Assembly: GCA_947095585.1 (NCBI GenBank)
Contig: OX352765.1
Coordinates: 16,552,444 to 16,616,443, forward strand
Direction of reading: 5' to 3'
Source: Nephrocerus scutellatus
Lineage: Eukaryota; Arthropoda; Insecta; Diptera; Pipunculidae
DNA: 64,000 nucleotides
Below the pieces are notes generated by a model. It was not told where the DNA came from, searched no databases, and was given only the letters and a program-made list of their open reading frames with translations. Of this stretch, positions 37,350 to 49,900 are shown one piece after another. Both the position numbers and the translations under genes were made by a program. Every line of letters starts with the position of its first letter. The first letter of the stretch is position 1.

Positions 37350-38570
37350 CAACTTCTTTGAAGGGCGAATCCATGGCTTAATATAAATTGCACTGTAGGG
37401 ACGGATTCCAAAGTACACTCATCTGAGTGCAGACCAACTTTTCTTGCCAGTATCTCGCTGCAAAAAAGTCCAGAGTCAGCTCGGTCGACATCGCGGTAAC
37501 GCTCGTAGATCTCATGATTATAGAGTCTCCGGAATCGTCCTTTATTACATGCGGAGCCATCAATTCCCCGTAAGAATTTTCTCTCGAGCTCGGCTAAGAG
37601 GTCAGAATGCTTTTTGCTAAGCACCCATGTCTAGGATCCATATGTAAGTACTGGTATGACCATTGCCTTATATACCAGCAGGTTGGATGTTATGGTTAAT
37701 TTCCTGTATTTGAAGAGTCTTGACAGACTATAGTAGGCTTTGTTGGCTTTAAGCAACCGTTCGCGTATTTCTGGTCCGATGCTGTTATCGGCTAATACAG
37801 TTAACCTAAGATAGTTAAAGGATTGCGCTACTTCAAATTCGTGCCCCACTATTTCAATTGAGGGATCAATGTTGGATCTTCTGGTCGCAGACGTGGCCAC
37901 CATGTACTTTGTTTTGCTTTCATTTATGTGCAGCCTAAGATTTCGTTCCGCCCGCTCGATCTGGATGAAAGCATCCTGTATAGTTTTTCAATTTGATATA
38001 TAGAGGATTGTTCCTCTCGCCTTTACGTGAGTCTTAGATAACTTTCTCTAACGTCAGGTTGAAGAGAACGCAGGCCAGTTCATCCACTTGTCGGAGCCCG
38101 TTATAGATGCTGAATGGACTTGATAGTGATCCGGATATTTTTACTTCACTTATATCATTGATGATGGTCAACCTACATAGTCATGCCAGCTTATTTGGGA
38201 TGCCGAATTCTCTCATGTTCTCAAGTTCTACTCTGGCTATGCTATCAAGTCTTTTAAAAGATGGTTGTCAGTATTGATACTTTAGACATTTTTCCATCAC
38301 CTGCCTAAGGGTGTAAATCTGATCAGTTGTTGATTTTCCTGGGATCAAAACACACTGGTATGAACCAATGATGCCGTATGGGGTTATACTGTTGAAGGAT
38401 ATAGGAGAACATCTTATACGCGGTACTCAACAACGGTATACCACGATAATTGCTGCAGGTTGTGATATCTCCTTTCTTATGTATGGGGCAATGGATGCCT
38501 CTTCGCCTGTATTCTGGAATCGCTTCTTCCTCCCATACTTGCACTATTAGTTCATATTTGGGCTTCATAA
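37350..38570 (-). mobile_element. LINE retrotransposon, RTE-like family 1, copy 2 (partial)
   Basis: Minus strand: 38568-38323 is RT finger sequence (CPIHKKGDITTCSNYRGIPL, LLSTAYKMF). 37903-37631 is the thumb (IDPSIEIVGHEFEVAQSFNY, VIPVLTYGS). 37624-37349 continues LSKKHSDLLAELERKFLRGI. The palm is visible near 38100 at the nucleotide level and matches 11700-11790, but the YADD segment is reduced by a deletion. Same family as 10900-12870, about equally decayed. Confidence 0.8.
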
Positions 38571-38589
38571 GACGTTGTAACTTATGTTT

Positions 38590-39020
38590 TACCCTTTCTG
38601 AAGTATTTACGTTATATAAGACTTATGTTAGACCAATTTTAGAATTTAATTATTATATATGGGTAGGACTCCAAAATTACATTTGCATTATTTTTAAGAA
38701 TAAAGTTGTCCCTATGATAAACGATGTAACCATTACTTCATCTCTTGATTTTTTGGAGCATAGATGAAATGTGGGAACTTAACGGTTTTCAACAAATTCT
38801 ACCACGGTAGATGTTCTTGAAAAACCCGTTCTCTAGTTCCAGGTCCTTTTGTCAGCAACGTAAACTCTCATTTCAGTTCTAAACAAAAAATATTTTCCTT
38901 ATTTTCCTTAAAACCATATTCAAGTAGAACCTAACACTTTAAATCCTCCTTTTATCAGAGAATGACATCGCGTGTGGAATCAATTGGTCGACTCCATATT
39001 TTCTGAAACGTTTAATCTAC
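38590..39020 (+). mobile_element. LINE RT C-terminal fragment
   Basis: Plus strand 38590-38760 reads SEVFTLYKTYVRPILEFNYY, then VPMINDVTITSSLDFLEHR, the thumb region of a Jockey/CR1-type pol. Sequence to about 39020 can be read as its degraded C-terminus. It lies head to head with the RTE-like copy ending at 38570. Confidence 0.6.
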
Positions 39021-39024
39021 TTTG

Positions 39025-39675
39025 TAGTTTTACCTGATCATGGTTCATTGATTAAAGCATTTGGTCTCGCGTCGTTTTAGTTTCATGTTCGTTTCTCCGT
39101 ATTGCTTTTTCAATGAATCAGAGAGAATTCTAAGAAAATAAATTTGAATTCTATCTTTATAATGTAGTCCACCTTATTGCCGTGGCTCAAGTTATTCAAG
39201 GAGTTCTCCCTTGGCAATGATTTTATGTATTAAAAAAAACATAACGCCATAAGTTTCCTGTAGTAAAAACTCCTTTAAAAAAAACGTTGTTATGGTCGAC
39301 AGAAGGCTCTCATCTATTGGTTTAAGTCTGAACTTAAATTTCTTTACATTATGTTTTCAGAAAGCTTAACATTTCAAATGCATCTGAATGAAAACTTTGC
39401 ATACATGAACTCTAAAACAAAGAGTGCTTTCAAGAATTCAATCTAGCTGCTGCAAACAAAGCTCTTACACCATAAATGAAAGCGATTTATGGTGCTAGCT
39501 TTTGCTTGCAGCTGTCCATTGAATTTTTGAATTCACCCAAAGCTTAAAATCAGCCATTATTGAATTATGGCAAACTTCAATTTGTCTTTTCGGTTGGAGT
39601 CGTACCGTATTAGCCAAGAACTTTCGTTGAACCGTTTGAGAAACACAGGGCTTGATCAGAGAACACAAAAAGTTT
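39025..39675. other. Non-coding stretch
   Basis: No feature recognised between the LINE fragment and the Helitron start. Confidence 0.4.
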
Positions 39676-40373
39676 CTATCTGTATATATAAAAATGAAAT
39701 GCTGTTCGTTGGTAGCCGCATCACCTGAGAACGGCTGAACCGATTTGGGTGATTTTTATTTTTTAATGTTCTTCATAATCCGAGTAAGGTTTGTGCGGTA
39801 AATTTGTTTAGAATAGTTTCCCGGAAAATTGGAATATACGGAAAAAACTGAAAGTACGTCTTTCATAGGATTTTTGTGTGAACTTGCGACCATAACTTAC
39901 GATTCGAACGATGGATTTGCGTAATTCTTTTTTTTTGTTTTGTTTGTTATGGTCCTGGGAAAGAAAGATAATGGAATAAAAAAAAGGAAAAAACAAAGAA
40001 AAGTCAAAAAATTCGGACAAACAGCAAAAATCATAATTTTTTTATGCACATAACTGACGATAGGAACGACATATTAGATTGATTCTTTTTAAATTCTCTA
40101 TATTAACTTCACTTGCCCGTGGCTGGCTGGCTGGCTGGCCAAATCTTGTGAACAATTTTTAACCCACTTCCTACAGCCCGATTTTATTGAAATTTTGCAC
40201 ACATATATATCTCCCAAGACAACACTTTCTATTAAAATCAGCCCCTTGGCGACCCCAATATACAATTTTTAAATATCGCTATATCGCATCAGATCACGGC
40301 AAAGTCTGAGCTCTGTGCTTTGTGAGCAGCGCTGCGTCATTTGGTGAATGATTTCGACACAAAACGAGCACGC

Positions 40374-40400
40374 AGTGTGTGTGTGTGTGTGTGTGTGTGT
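40374..40400. repeat. (GT)n microsatellite
   Basis: About 13 uninterrupted GT units inside the Helitron candidate. Confidence 0.9.
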
Positions 40401-41099
40401 ATCCCCGATTAGAGAATTTACAAGAAAAATTTTAATTTTTATGGGTTTTTTTTTGTTTTGTTCGTTACGCTCCCTGAGATATTCTTAGCAAAGACAACTC
40501 AGGAAAATTACAAACGGGTGTAGAAAAATTTGGAAAACAATAAATTGAATATTTTTTGAGGAAATAACTCAATTGAACTCAATTGAATGTTATCGGTAAA
40601 ATGAAAAATCTGGAAAAACGCATCCCAGCCTAAATTAAAACGAAATTCAATTTGTTTTCACGTTTGTGTTGATTCTTGAACTAGACAGCAAAAGCCGGTA
40701 TTTCTTTTCTGCTCCAAAAGATTCCAATAGTTGACGCTAATATCATTGCATTGTGTCATGACAGCTGATCCATTTGCACGGTCTTTCTTTTGCGATATGT
40801 CGACGCATCCCAATGATTCCGACCGACATGCCATTAGACTTTAAACGCATGTAGTTTTGGGTGCGGTTTGCATTCGCAATTACAATAAACAAATCACAAG
40901 GGCAGTCATTGAATGTTTGCGGCATTTTCCTTGAAAATCTATACTTCTCGCATGGTCAATTGTATGCCGCCTGGTTTCAGTGTCGAAAAACCATCAGCTT
41001 TGTTTGTTTACGCGCCGGACAACAAAACAAATAAAAACCATGCGTGTAACTTTCACGCGCGGTTAAAACGAAACTTATTTGATGTTGCTGGCAAAAATA

Positions 41100-41535
41100 A
41101 CCATCAAAAGACTCATTAGGAACCCCAAACAAGTCATTAAAGACTCCCCAAAAGATCCTTAAAAGACCCCCAAACGACCTTCAAAATATACTCAAAATAC
41201 TTCCCAAAACACCCCAAAAGACCCCCAAAGGAGCCCTAGAATACCACCAAAAGACTCCCAAAAGACCCTAAAAAGATCCTCAAAAGACCCCGAAAAGGCC
41301 TCCAAAGGACCATCAAAAGATTCTCCAAAGGCCCCCCAAAATACCTCCCAAAAGACCTCAAAGAGATCCCAAAAAGACCCTATAAAGACTCCTCAAAAGA
41401 CCCAAAAATGACCCTTAAAATACCCTCAAAGGACCCCAAAAAGAACCCCAAAATATCCCCAAAAGTTCCTCAAAAGACCACCAAAGGACCTCAAAAGACT
41501 CTCAAAAGACTCCAAAAGACCCCAAGAGGACCCTC
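41100..41535 (+). repeat. A/C-rich degenerate tandem repeat, second block
   Basis: Same unit types as at 3358-3735 (CCCCAAAAGA, CCTCAAAAGA, CCCAAAAAGA), about 435 bases, at the same relative position in the colinear Helitron-like copy. Confidence 0.85.
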
Positions 41536-41581
41536 ATAAGACCATACGGAATTTCATACAAATCGGTTGAGACATGATTTA

Positions 41582-42461
41582 CGAGGGTATTCCCAGAAGT
41601 ACCCGACCTGACGCAAAGATAGCGGTTGTTGTTTAAAAAGAATAACTGTGGTAGAAACTACCAACCTTATAAAGCTTAAATTGACGTTTGACGAAGCTGC
41701 GTTGTTTAGTATTTGTACGGCAGCTTTCAACAGTGAACGCTCTCAATGAAGTTTAAAAAATGGAAAAAATTTGTCATCGTAGTGTAATACAATACTTTCA
41801 TTTGAAAGTCCTCAATCCAGCTAACATAAAACGGAGCTAGCTTCTACTCTGAGGAGTCTGCTCCTTCGTTTAACACAATAAAATATTGGTTGCCAGAGTT
41901 TAAGTGGTCGATCAAATGAGGTGAGTATGCCAGAAATGGTGAAAAAAACTCCACGAAATGGTATTGGATGACCGTCGACTGAAAGTGTGTGACCTAGCAG
42001 GTATGACAGGCATTCCAAAAAGTGCTGTACATCATATTTTGACTGATAGTTTGGACAAGAGAAGGCTGTGCTCAAGATGGGTGCCGCGATAACTCACAAT
42101 GGGATTTAAAAGAGCGTTGTGAGGATATTTCAATCGAGTGTTTGCCAAAGTTTCACAGCAATAAAGAAAGGTTTTTACGTCGATTCATAACCGTGGATTG
42201 TTTCATCAGGACAATGCACCAGTTTATACATCCGTCATCATGATGGCCAAAATCAAAGAGTAAAAGTTCGAATTGCTTCCTCATGCACCCACCCTATTCG
42301 CCAGATTTAGCCCCCTCGGATTATAGGGAATCGAAGTTATTGGACATCACTGGGAAAAATGTATCGAACTTAAAGGAAACTATGTAGAGTAATAAAGATA
42401 TTTTTTCCCAACATTTTTGTATTTTCTTTTTCTAGGTCCGGTACTTTTGGGACTACCCTGG
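41582..42461 (+). mobile_element. mariner-like element with both ends intact, coding dead
   Basis: Terminal inverted repeats are readable: the left starts CGAGGGTATTCCCAGAAGTA then CCCGACCT; the right, on the minus strand, starts CCAGGGTAGTCCCAAAAGTA then CCGGACCT. TA dinucleotides flank both sides (41580-41581, 42462-42463). Inside, the plus strand can be read in pieces as LKVCDLAGMTGIPKSAVHHI (DNA-binding part), RFITVD, and PPYSPDLAPSDY (third catalytic Asp region). At 880 bp it is shorter than a full mariner (~1.3 kb). The block after VTVD is deleted and frames shift repeatedly. Confidence 0.8.
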
Positions 42462-43685
42462 TAGTTTCAAAAATTTTTAAATGTAACAAAATAATATGAC
42501 CAATAATGTGACTCAAAACCGTAACACAAAATTATTTTTGATACCGTACTCATCCTCACCGCCGATAAAGTAGTTTCACTTACAAAAATGTCGTAAATTA
42601 TAAAGCATTGCAATGAACGAAATAGTGAGGTTGAAGCAAATAATAAAAACAAACAAATGCTTTGTTTCGTTTGGTTTGCTATGATATTGCAATCGAAATC
42701 GAAATGTAAAAAACACACCTTGAGATTCTTTGTAATTTTAAATTTAATTGAAGAAAATCAATCATTTGGTTAACGTTTTTCATCTCGGTTTTACTTTGCT
42801 TTGACATTTCAAATAGTTTCTCACAAATTCACAAAAGATCACAAGAGATGTCTTGGATTAACGTGAACACCGCCAACTGCGGACATAATTTCACGGTCCT
42901 CTTCGAACTCGAACTGTACGACAATTGGCGATCATCATTAGATGTACCAGTAACTCAGTGGTAATTGCTGAGCCTATCTTACACCCTGCTGATTTAAGGG
43001 ATAACGGCAACCGGTTGTATGATGCGCAACTCCTCGCCGAGCAACTACCGTATCGGTAACATCAGCTAGGTCGACAGATTTATCATAATTGGTAACACCA
43101 GGGACGTCTCTGATGTCAAGCTTACGGTCGGTCGGCCTTATTGTCTGTGGGCACGGACAACTCCCGCGGTACCAACGCGACCATGGTGAGGTCTGACATC
43201 AAGGGACTTAGTTCGTTCAGTATGAGAACCTGGGCGTAGGTACGCTACAGCCTTGGCAGCACATCGTCTGAAACTGATAAGGTAATAAGGTAATTCTAAG
43301 TACCAGTAGTCCACTTCGGGTCGCAAAGTACGTAGACATTACTCATCCCGAGCATACTCTAAGTACCCACGGCACTTATTTAATATCCCATGGTAAAGCC
43401 CAGCACCCTAACCATGAATAGGTTAAGACGTAATTGGAACCCCCACGGGGAGACAAAACGATCACAAACAAATTTATTGAAAGTGCGACAGGACAACGTC
43501 TATCGGGTCAGCTAGTATATTATATTAGGAAGTTGATGGTAGTTGCTTTGTGCCAAAGCAGATATTATGAATTCAATGACTGCTCGTGCCAGCGAGTTAA
43601 GCATGGCCAGTCTGTGTTCATTGGTTTGATGTTCTTTGTCGGTAAAATGGTCAATGGATAATTCAATAAAACTAACTACCACTCG

Positions 43686-43691
43686 TTTATT
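43686..43691 (-). terminator. Poly(A) signal candidate for the K2P gene
   Basis: AATAAA on the minus strand about 100 bases after the stop codon of the channel gene; a plausible end for a short 3' UTR. Confidence 0.5.
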
Positions 43692-43789
43692 TAAAAAAGG
43701 AAACAACAAACACAAAAAGGACAAATAACTGCAGGGACTCATGGCTCGGAATAAACTACGTTAATGTTACAGGTAAGAGATTTCTAATT

Positions 43790-43986
43790 TCAGTCGTCTT
43801 CCTCTTCATCCTTGAGTATGCCCAATCGTCGGCCAAGTTCCTTCACATTAGCAATGAACTCCTCTTGTACCAAGTTAAAGCTCATGGCCAAAAGTGCAAT
43901 GCCAAACAGCAGATAGAGCGAACACAGCGCAATTGAAGTTTCATTTTTGTCCTTAACGCCGCTGGCCGGAACAAAGTCCCCAAAAC
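43790..43986 (-). CDS. K2P exon 6: selectivity filter 2, M4, C-terminus
   Basis: Acceptor ATTGACAG. Completes TIG and reads FGDFVPASGVKDKNETS, M4 IALCSLYLLFGIALLAMSFN, then a short cytoplasmic tail LVQEEFIANVKELGRRLGIL ending in acidic residues and a stop at 43790. The short tail is unusual beside the oversized loop. Confidence 0.93.
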
Positions 43987-46900
43987 CTGTCAATGATATG
44001 GAGTTTTTAGTGATTTTTTTGTTAAATTATTAAAATGTATGATAAATTTCTTTAATGTGCGGCTTTATACACTACACTGCAGTACTAAAAAATTAAACAA
44101 TAAATAGTTTAATTTATTAAAATAATATTTTAATAGAGCCCTTTCTTATTAAACTTAACTCCAATATAAGAAAGGCTTTGTTAAATTGTTAATTTAATAA
44201 AATAATTTGTTAATTGTTTAATTTTATAGTGATATCGCTTCTGTGTATCACTCACCAATGGTAGTCAGTGTGATGAAGCAGAAATACGCCGAATCCAAGA
44301 AAGTCCATTTCTCCCACATATGGAAAAGGAACGCACCGGCAATTATATAACTTACAACCAGGAAAACGCATAACCAAATGGGAACCGGGCGATCCCTTGG
44401 CGATATATTAGCATAGTAGTCACCCCACTCGTCTTCGTTAAACGAGTCATCATCATAGTCGAACGACTGTCGATACCTGGGCTGGCGATTCACAGCAAAG
44501 CCCATAGGTGACATAATCCTCGGCGATGGTGGCAGAGGTTCTGTGAAAGACACACATTGTAAAAAGTGGCAAAAATCAGATCTTAATCCCACCTAGCCTC
44601 TCTCTTCTTGGACGGCGATCCCTGCCACGTGAAGCCTGAAAATTTTCATCGTCATCGCACTCGACAAGATCTTCGTCGAATTCATCGTATCTCGGCGATC
44701 GTGAATGCTTCCCATGGTTCATATGGGACGAAGCGAATTCTGGCAATTCCAGGCGGTTACCATACCGCGACTGTGGTGGTTGACGACTGAAACTCGAACG
44801 ACGCTGTTGGTGATTCACTGTAGCGGATGGTGGTGGATCATTGCGACAATAGCCATTTTTGTGATGATGTGGCCTCGGCATTGACTGGCTGCGTGGAGAA
44901 CCTCCTTTATTGTAATGACTTACAGATGACGACATATTGCGATGATGGTCCATCTCATCGATGGCATATCGATTGCATAGAATGGGAGTCTTGCGGACAA
45001 CTTCTTCGTCGACATCCTCGTAGTAGGATCGTGGATCTACCGACTTGGCACGAAATTTTTGCACATTTTGCTGGCCGGAGGTACGTCCCCTCGGTAAGGT
45101 CTGTGCCAAGTTGCGACCAGTTTCGCGAGAAAAGTTTGGTGATCGCATCGAGCGGACACTTTGCGCACGCTTATGCCGTTGCGGCATTACATCGAAGTCA
45201 TCCACCGAATCGAAATGCTGCTTGGAACGGCTTAGTTGGCGTTCTCGTTCGACTGTGTGACGATCGCGCATTCTGTCGCGATTCCTTTGACGATTGCTAA
45301 ACCGAGAATTTTTGTTCGACGTCGTCTGATCGTAGGCACGAAAATCATACTCATTTCCTGGCAAGTGTCTTCCGCGCTGCATGTCGTATGTTTGCCGCCG
45401 ATTATCGCCACCACATTTCCCTCCGACACCGACAACGCCACCGCTTCCACGTCTACCACCAGTACTGAAACCACGATCTCTGCCGTATAAATCCCGTTCC
45501 GTTGTCCGCATCTCAGGATCCGAATAGGCATGCTGAACACCTGGTTCGTAGTTGCCAAATCCGGAATCAGCTGATCGCACTGAGATTTTCATCGATCGTC
45601 TCATTGGCGGTGGCTGAGATCGTGATGTATATCGATGACGAACAGATCGACGCCGGGATCTTCTGGGGCGTTTCGGTTCGCGCGTACACACGAAACAGCA
45701 TACTCGCCAATATATAAATCTGAAAGAAGTAAAGAAGAAGTTATACGCCAAGCAATCAATCGATCCAATGAAAGGCTTATGTCACCTGAAGGAAGTTGCC
45801 ATCACATCGCCTATAGTCGATAGACATAACAGCATTAAGGGTATTCCAATAATGGCGTAGAAAATCGTCGTTACCTTACCCCAATCTGTTCGGGGGGATA
45901 TGTGTCCATAGCCTGAAATTAAGAGGGTGTTTTTTTTAAAATATAGATAAGGCTCCTTTTAAGATCAACATGTGATGGTGGATGGAAAACTTCACGACCT
46001 GTAATTCAGGTTGAAGGTCTTATAGTAAACAACGTCAAAGTCTAAATACAGCTACCAACTTTTTGACAATGAGACAGATTCTCTTAAGGTTGCCACCATA
46101 TCTCGATGAATATGTTTCGAGTAAAATTTTTTAAGAGAAGCTTTGGATCGTATGCAACAAGATGACCATAAAAATTAAAACCGTTCATGTAAATTCTCGA
46201 ATAACCAAAAGTATACTGACGTGCCCTGTGGTTAAAAATAAAAACAACCCCAAATCGTAAAACAGTGCTGCAGTCATCATAGTATGGCGTGATCTGATGA
46301 CCCTATATGGAATGATTTCAAAAAAAAATTGAATGGGAGCCCCGCAACCCCGGTGCCCGATCAATACCATCAATTTTAATAGAAAGTGTTGTCACCGGAA
46401 ATACACATGTGTGCAAAGTTTCAATAAAATCGGGCTTTAGGAAGTGGATTAAAAATTTATCGCAAAATTACACCACCGAACGACAGAAAGAACGAGAGCA
46501 CAACAAAACCACTCCGACGCAAAGTTAAAATAAAGAATTAAAAAAAAGCTTTAAGATGGATTGGTCATCCATCAAGTAAAACCCGCTATTAACGATCTTA
46601 TTTGTTTGCCTATGAAACTGAGAACGAGACCAAATTAATCTTACTATGTCTCTTCAAGCTGGTTAGCTCAGACTCTGAGATCTTGCTCATCTTTTTGCAT
46701 ACGACCCTTTGGCATTTGAGTGGCCCGAACTAAATGCAACACGGGAATGAATTGTCACCCTTTGAAATGTTGGGCAATAAAATGGAATAGAAAGTATCAA
46801 TTTAGCATGGAAACTTTTTTATGGAAGGCTGCAATCCATTTTGCATTCTAACATCAGATAAAATTTAAATAACGTTACATAACCTTAACATACATTGAGT

Positions 46901-49900
46901 CAGCTACGAATATAAACGTATGGAATAGAAATTGAAACAATACGTGTGTGGGTGGCGCTAAGCAGTTCATCAAAGCAATAACTCAATGAAAGTGAAACAA
47001 TGGTCATAATTTGTTGCTGCCTAAGAACCAGTCCAATACGCAATAACCATATAAACGACAATAGAAACATGCTGGTATCTTGTAACAATTCACAAATGCC
47101 AATGCAACAATCTTAGTATAGGGGAAGAGACATAATAAGTCAACCACCTGAAACGAATCACGCAACAATCTGCGCTCCACATGTATGACGACAAACTCTG
47201 GCTAATAATTATTAGCGGATATTAGGAAAATTAAGTTAACATTTCGCATTCGCAGCTTGATCATCAGACTAACTATAAACGCACTTGTCGTAGTATGCGT
47301 CCATAGTCTGTTTTTAAGAGTGCTTGCAAGTTGCTGGTGGAAAACCATTTTTATGCAAATTAAAATTGGAAAGAACAACAAACAAGCCGTAAAGTGCATT
47401 CATTACCTTTTTGATTTAATTGTAGGTCGAGTTTATTGCCTTCGCCGATTGCTTCCGTATAGGGTTATAACCTTCCTCGCTTTTAAATGCCTTAACTTTT
47501 ACCACAAAAATAAACCACAAAAAAACAAAAACAAATAATAATCTGTGCTTTTACCTTGAACATTTCGTTTACATGTATGATATAGTTTACAGCTACAAAA
47601 CAACATCTACAACTTTTATAGAAAGATATGAAAATACATCTTTCCGCTGCACACCTTATATTCAGTACTCATATACATTCACCTTATCTAAGAAAAACCC
47701 CACACAAATTTGGTAAAAAGAAACCAAAAAGCGTAAAGTTCAATGTTAACCAATTTGGCCATAAATGGCTTTTTTGTTTGTATGACGAGATGATGAGATA
47801 TATTTTTGATGTTCGAACTTAATACTGATATTGAGGTCAACTGAATTAAAACTAAACATAAGGAAATTTCATAAGCATCAACGACAATATCAATTAAACA
47901 TCATGTCCAACACAACCGGTGCTTTTCATCACCAATTGACAAGGCGCGTCGGACCTTCTGTTCGAATATACCCACTTAATATCGAAGGCATAATTAATGC
48001 CAAAAGTGATTACTTATCAAAACTTTTATTGACTAACAACATCTCTGTAGCCGTCATCCAAGAGTCTCATACAGCCACCGATGCCGCTCCAAAGGCTAGA
48101 GGGACTGTCGCCAGTTACTTCCAGATAGGATCCATCTACCACCAGTCATATGTATCAGCAAGCTATGTAAAAAAATGGTATAGATGAGGTAAAATTTATA
48201 AACACTAACTCAAGAAACTATATCCCGCCACACCATGGCCACCTATCGTACTTGATATCCCAAACCAACCAACGGTTTTTATTGGTGACTTTAGTAGCCA
48301 TCATAACTAATGGAGATATGAAAACAACGATGACAATGGAGAATAAATGGGCGGATTCAAACCATTTGCATTTAATCTTCGACGCAAAAGATCAATCAAC
48401 TTTTCACTGCCGCAGATAGTGAAAAGGCTACAATTCAGATCTGTGCTTGTGATGGAGAACAACACCCTCTACCAACTTCCAGAACAGTGCTATCGGATTT
48501 TTCGAAAAGTCAACACCGCCCGGTCATAATAGATATCGGTATTCAAATATCATAAAGCATAAACTGATTCGGTTCAAAGGCCGCGATGGAACTTTTCAAA
48601 ATCATATTGGAATAACTTCCCTAATGAACTCGACTTATGCTTGCGGTTCATCCCACCATACTATTACAGATTCGTAGGTATTGTAAAAACAATCTCTAAA
48701 AACATATTCACCGTGGTATCTGAAAGAAGTACATTCCTGGATGGACTGCAGAAAGCGAACAACTTTATGTTGACTTTTATGTATCTGGAGACCCGGAAAT
48801 TGGCCACCAATTGCTAAGATCGCTTGAGTCGAGTCGAGACGAGAAAAGAAGTGGACATCAACTGTCAACCACCTTAAGTTCACCCACTCTAACATAAAAG
48901 TATGGAGCCTTCTACGCAAACTAGGAGTAAGTAGTAGCTCATACACAACAAGTTTCTGCATCGACCCGAATAAAGTGGCTGACAGACATCTCCCGTGGAC
49001 AAGGTACATCCAATCATCACCAAACGTGCACTGAGGAACCTCATGAACAACACCCCATAAACATGACAGTTTTCGAGCACTTTTACAACAGAAGAGGACA
49101 GCACTGAAACCAGGAAGAGCGACGGGGTTTGATGGTACGCACCCGGATTTTCTTGTGCAAAGGGGTAAAAACACAAGACGGTGACTAGAAAATTCTACAG
49201 ACATATAGAAGAAACAGGTACAATCCCAAATGCATTCAAGGAAACGAAAATCATTGCTATTGTCAAGCCAGGTAAACCTAACGACCAACCGGACAGCTAT
49301 CGTCTTGTAGCGCTTCTTAGCACGCCTTATCCACAATCAGATAAATCCTGCCAATAATGAAATCATACCCATCGAACAGGCTTCCGCAGGTTTCCGTGCG
49401 GGTAGAAATTACACGGACCAAGTGTTATCCTTGACGACACACACGGAGGCACTCATATTAAAGCTGCTGAACGTTTTTCCCTGTCTAAGGACATCACGCC
49501 TTATACAAAACGTATTTTAAAAACGCTTTCTTTACATTTTCATTAATGATGAGAAAAGCAAGGACGGAAAGCTAAATAATGAGCTTCCTCAGGGCACGGT
49601 CCTTGCCCCTCTGTATTTCAACCTGTACATCAGCGATACCCTGCGCCCATATTGAGGACATTTGATTAAGCAGATGATCTGAAAATAGCTACGCAGGATA
49701 AGGACATATCGAACACAGAGAGACGATTTTAACTCTAGACCTGGAGCAACTCAATATATACTTCTGACAATGGACAATGTGTCCCAGTATGTCTATAATG
49801 GAAGTCTGCTGTTTTCACCTAATAAACCAAATTGCAAACTTCAGACTTAATGTCCAGTTTAACAAAACCGGATTTAACCACAGCCGAAACCCAAAATACC

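Larger units (their letters stand above)
39679..43515 (+). mobile_element. Candidate non-autonomous Helitron, 3.8 kb, with nested mariner
   Basis: The left end TCTGTATATATAAAAATG at 39679 follows a host A, and GCTGTTCGTTGGTAGCCGCA and GAACGGCTGAACCGATTTGG follow, the standard non-autonomous Helitron opening. At 43487-43515 the sequence reads GACAGGACAACGTCTATCGG then GTCAGCTAG, followed by T, a standard Helitron 3' end. The A..T flanks fit Helitron insertion between A and T. Inside are a region colinear with 2490-3740, a CTGG/GT microsatellite area, the A/C-rich repeat, a mariner at 41582-42461 and an unidentified segment at 42840-43430. No Rep/helicase coding was found. That the two ends belong to one insertion is inference; two adjacent copies are possible. 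Confidence 0.55.

Noticed and set aside
44827..45300. 157-codon plus-strand ORF and other frames at 45232-45717
   Set aside because: They are antisense or alternative frames of K2P exon 4, which has a consistent splice model and composition.
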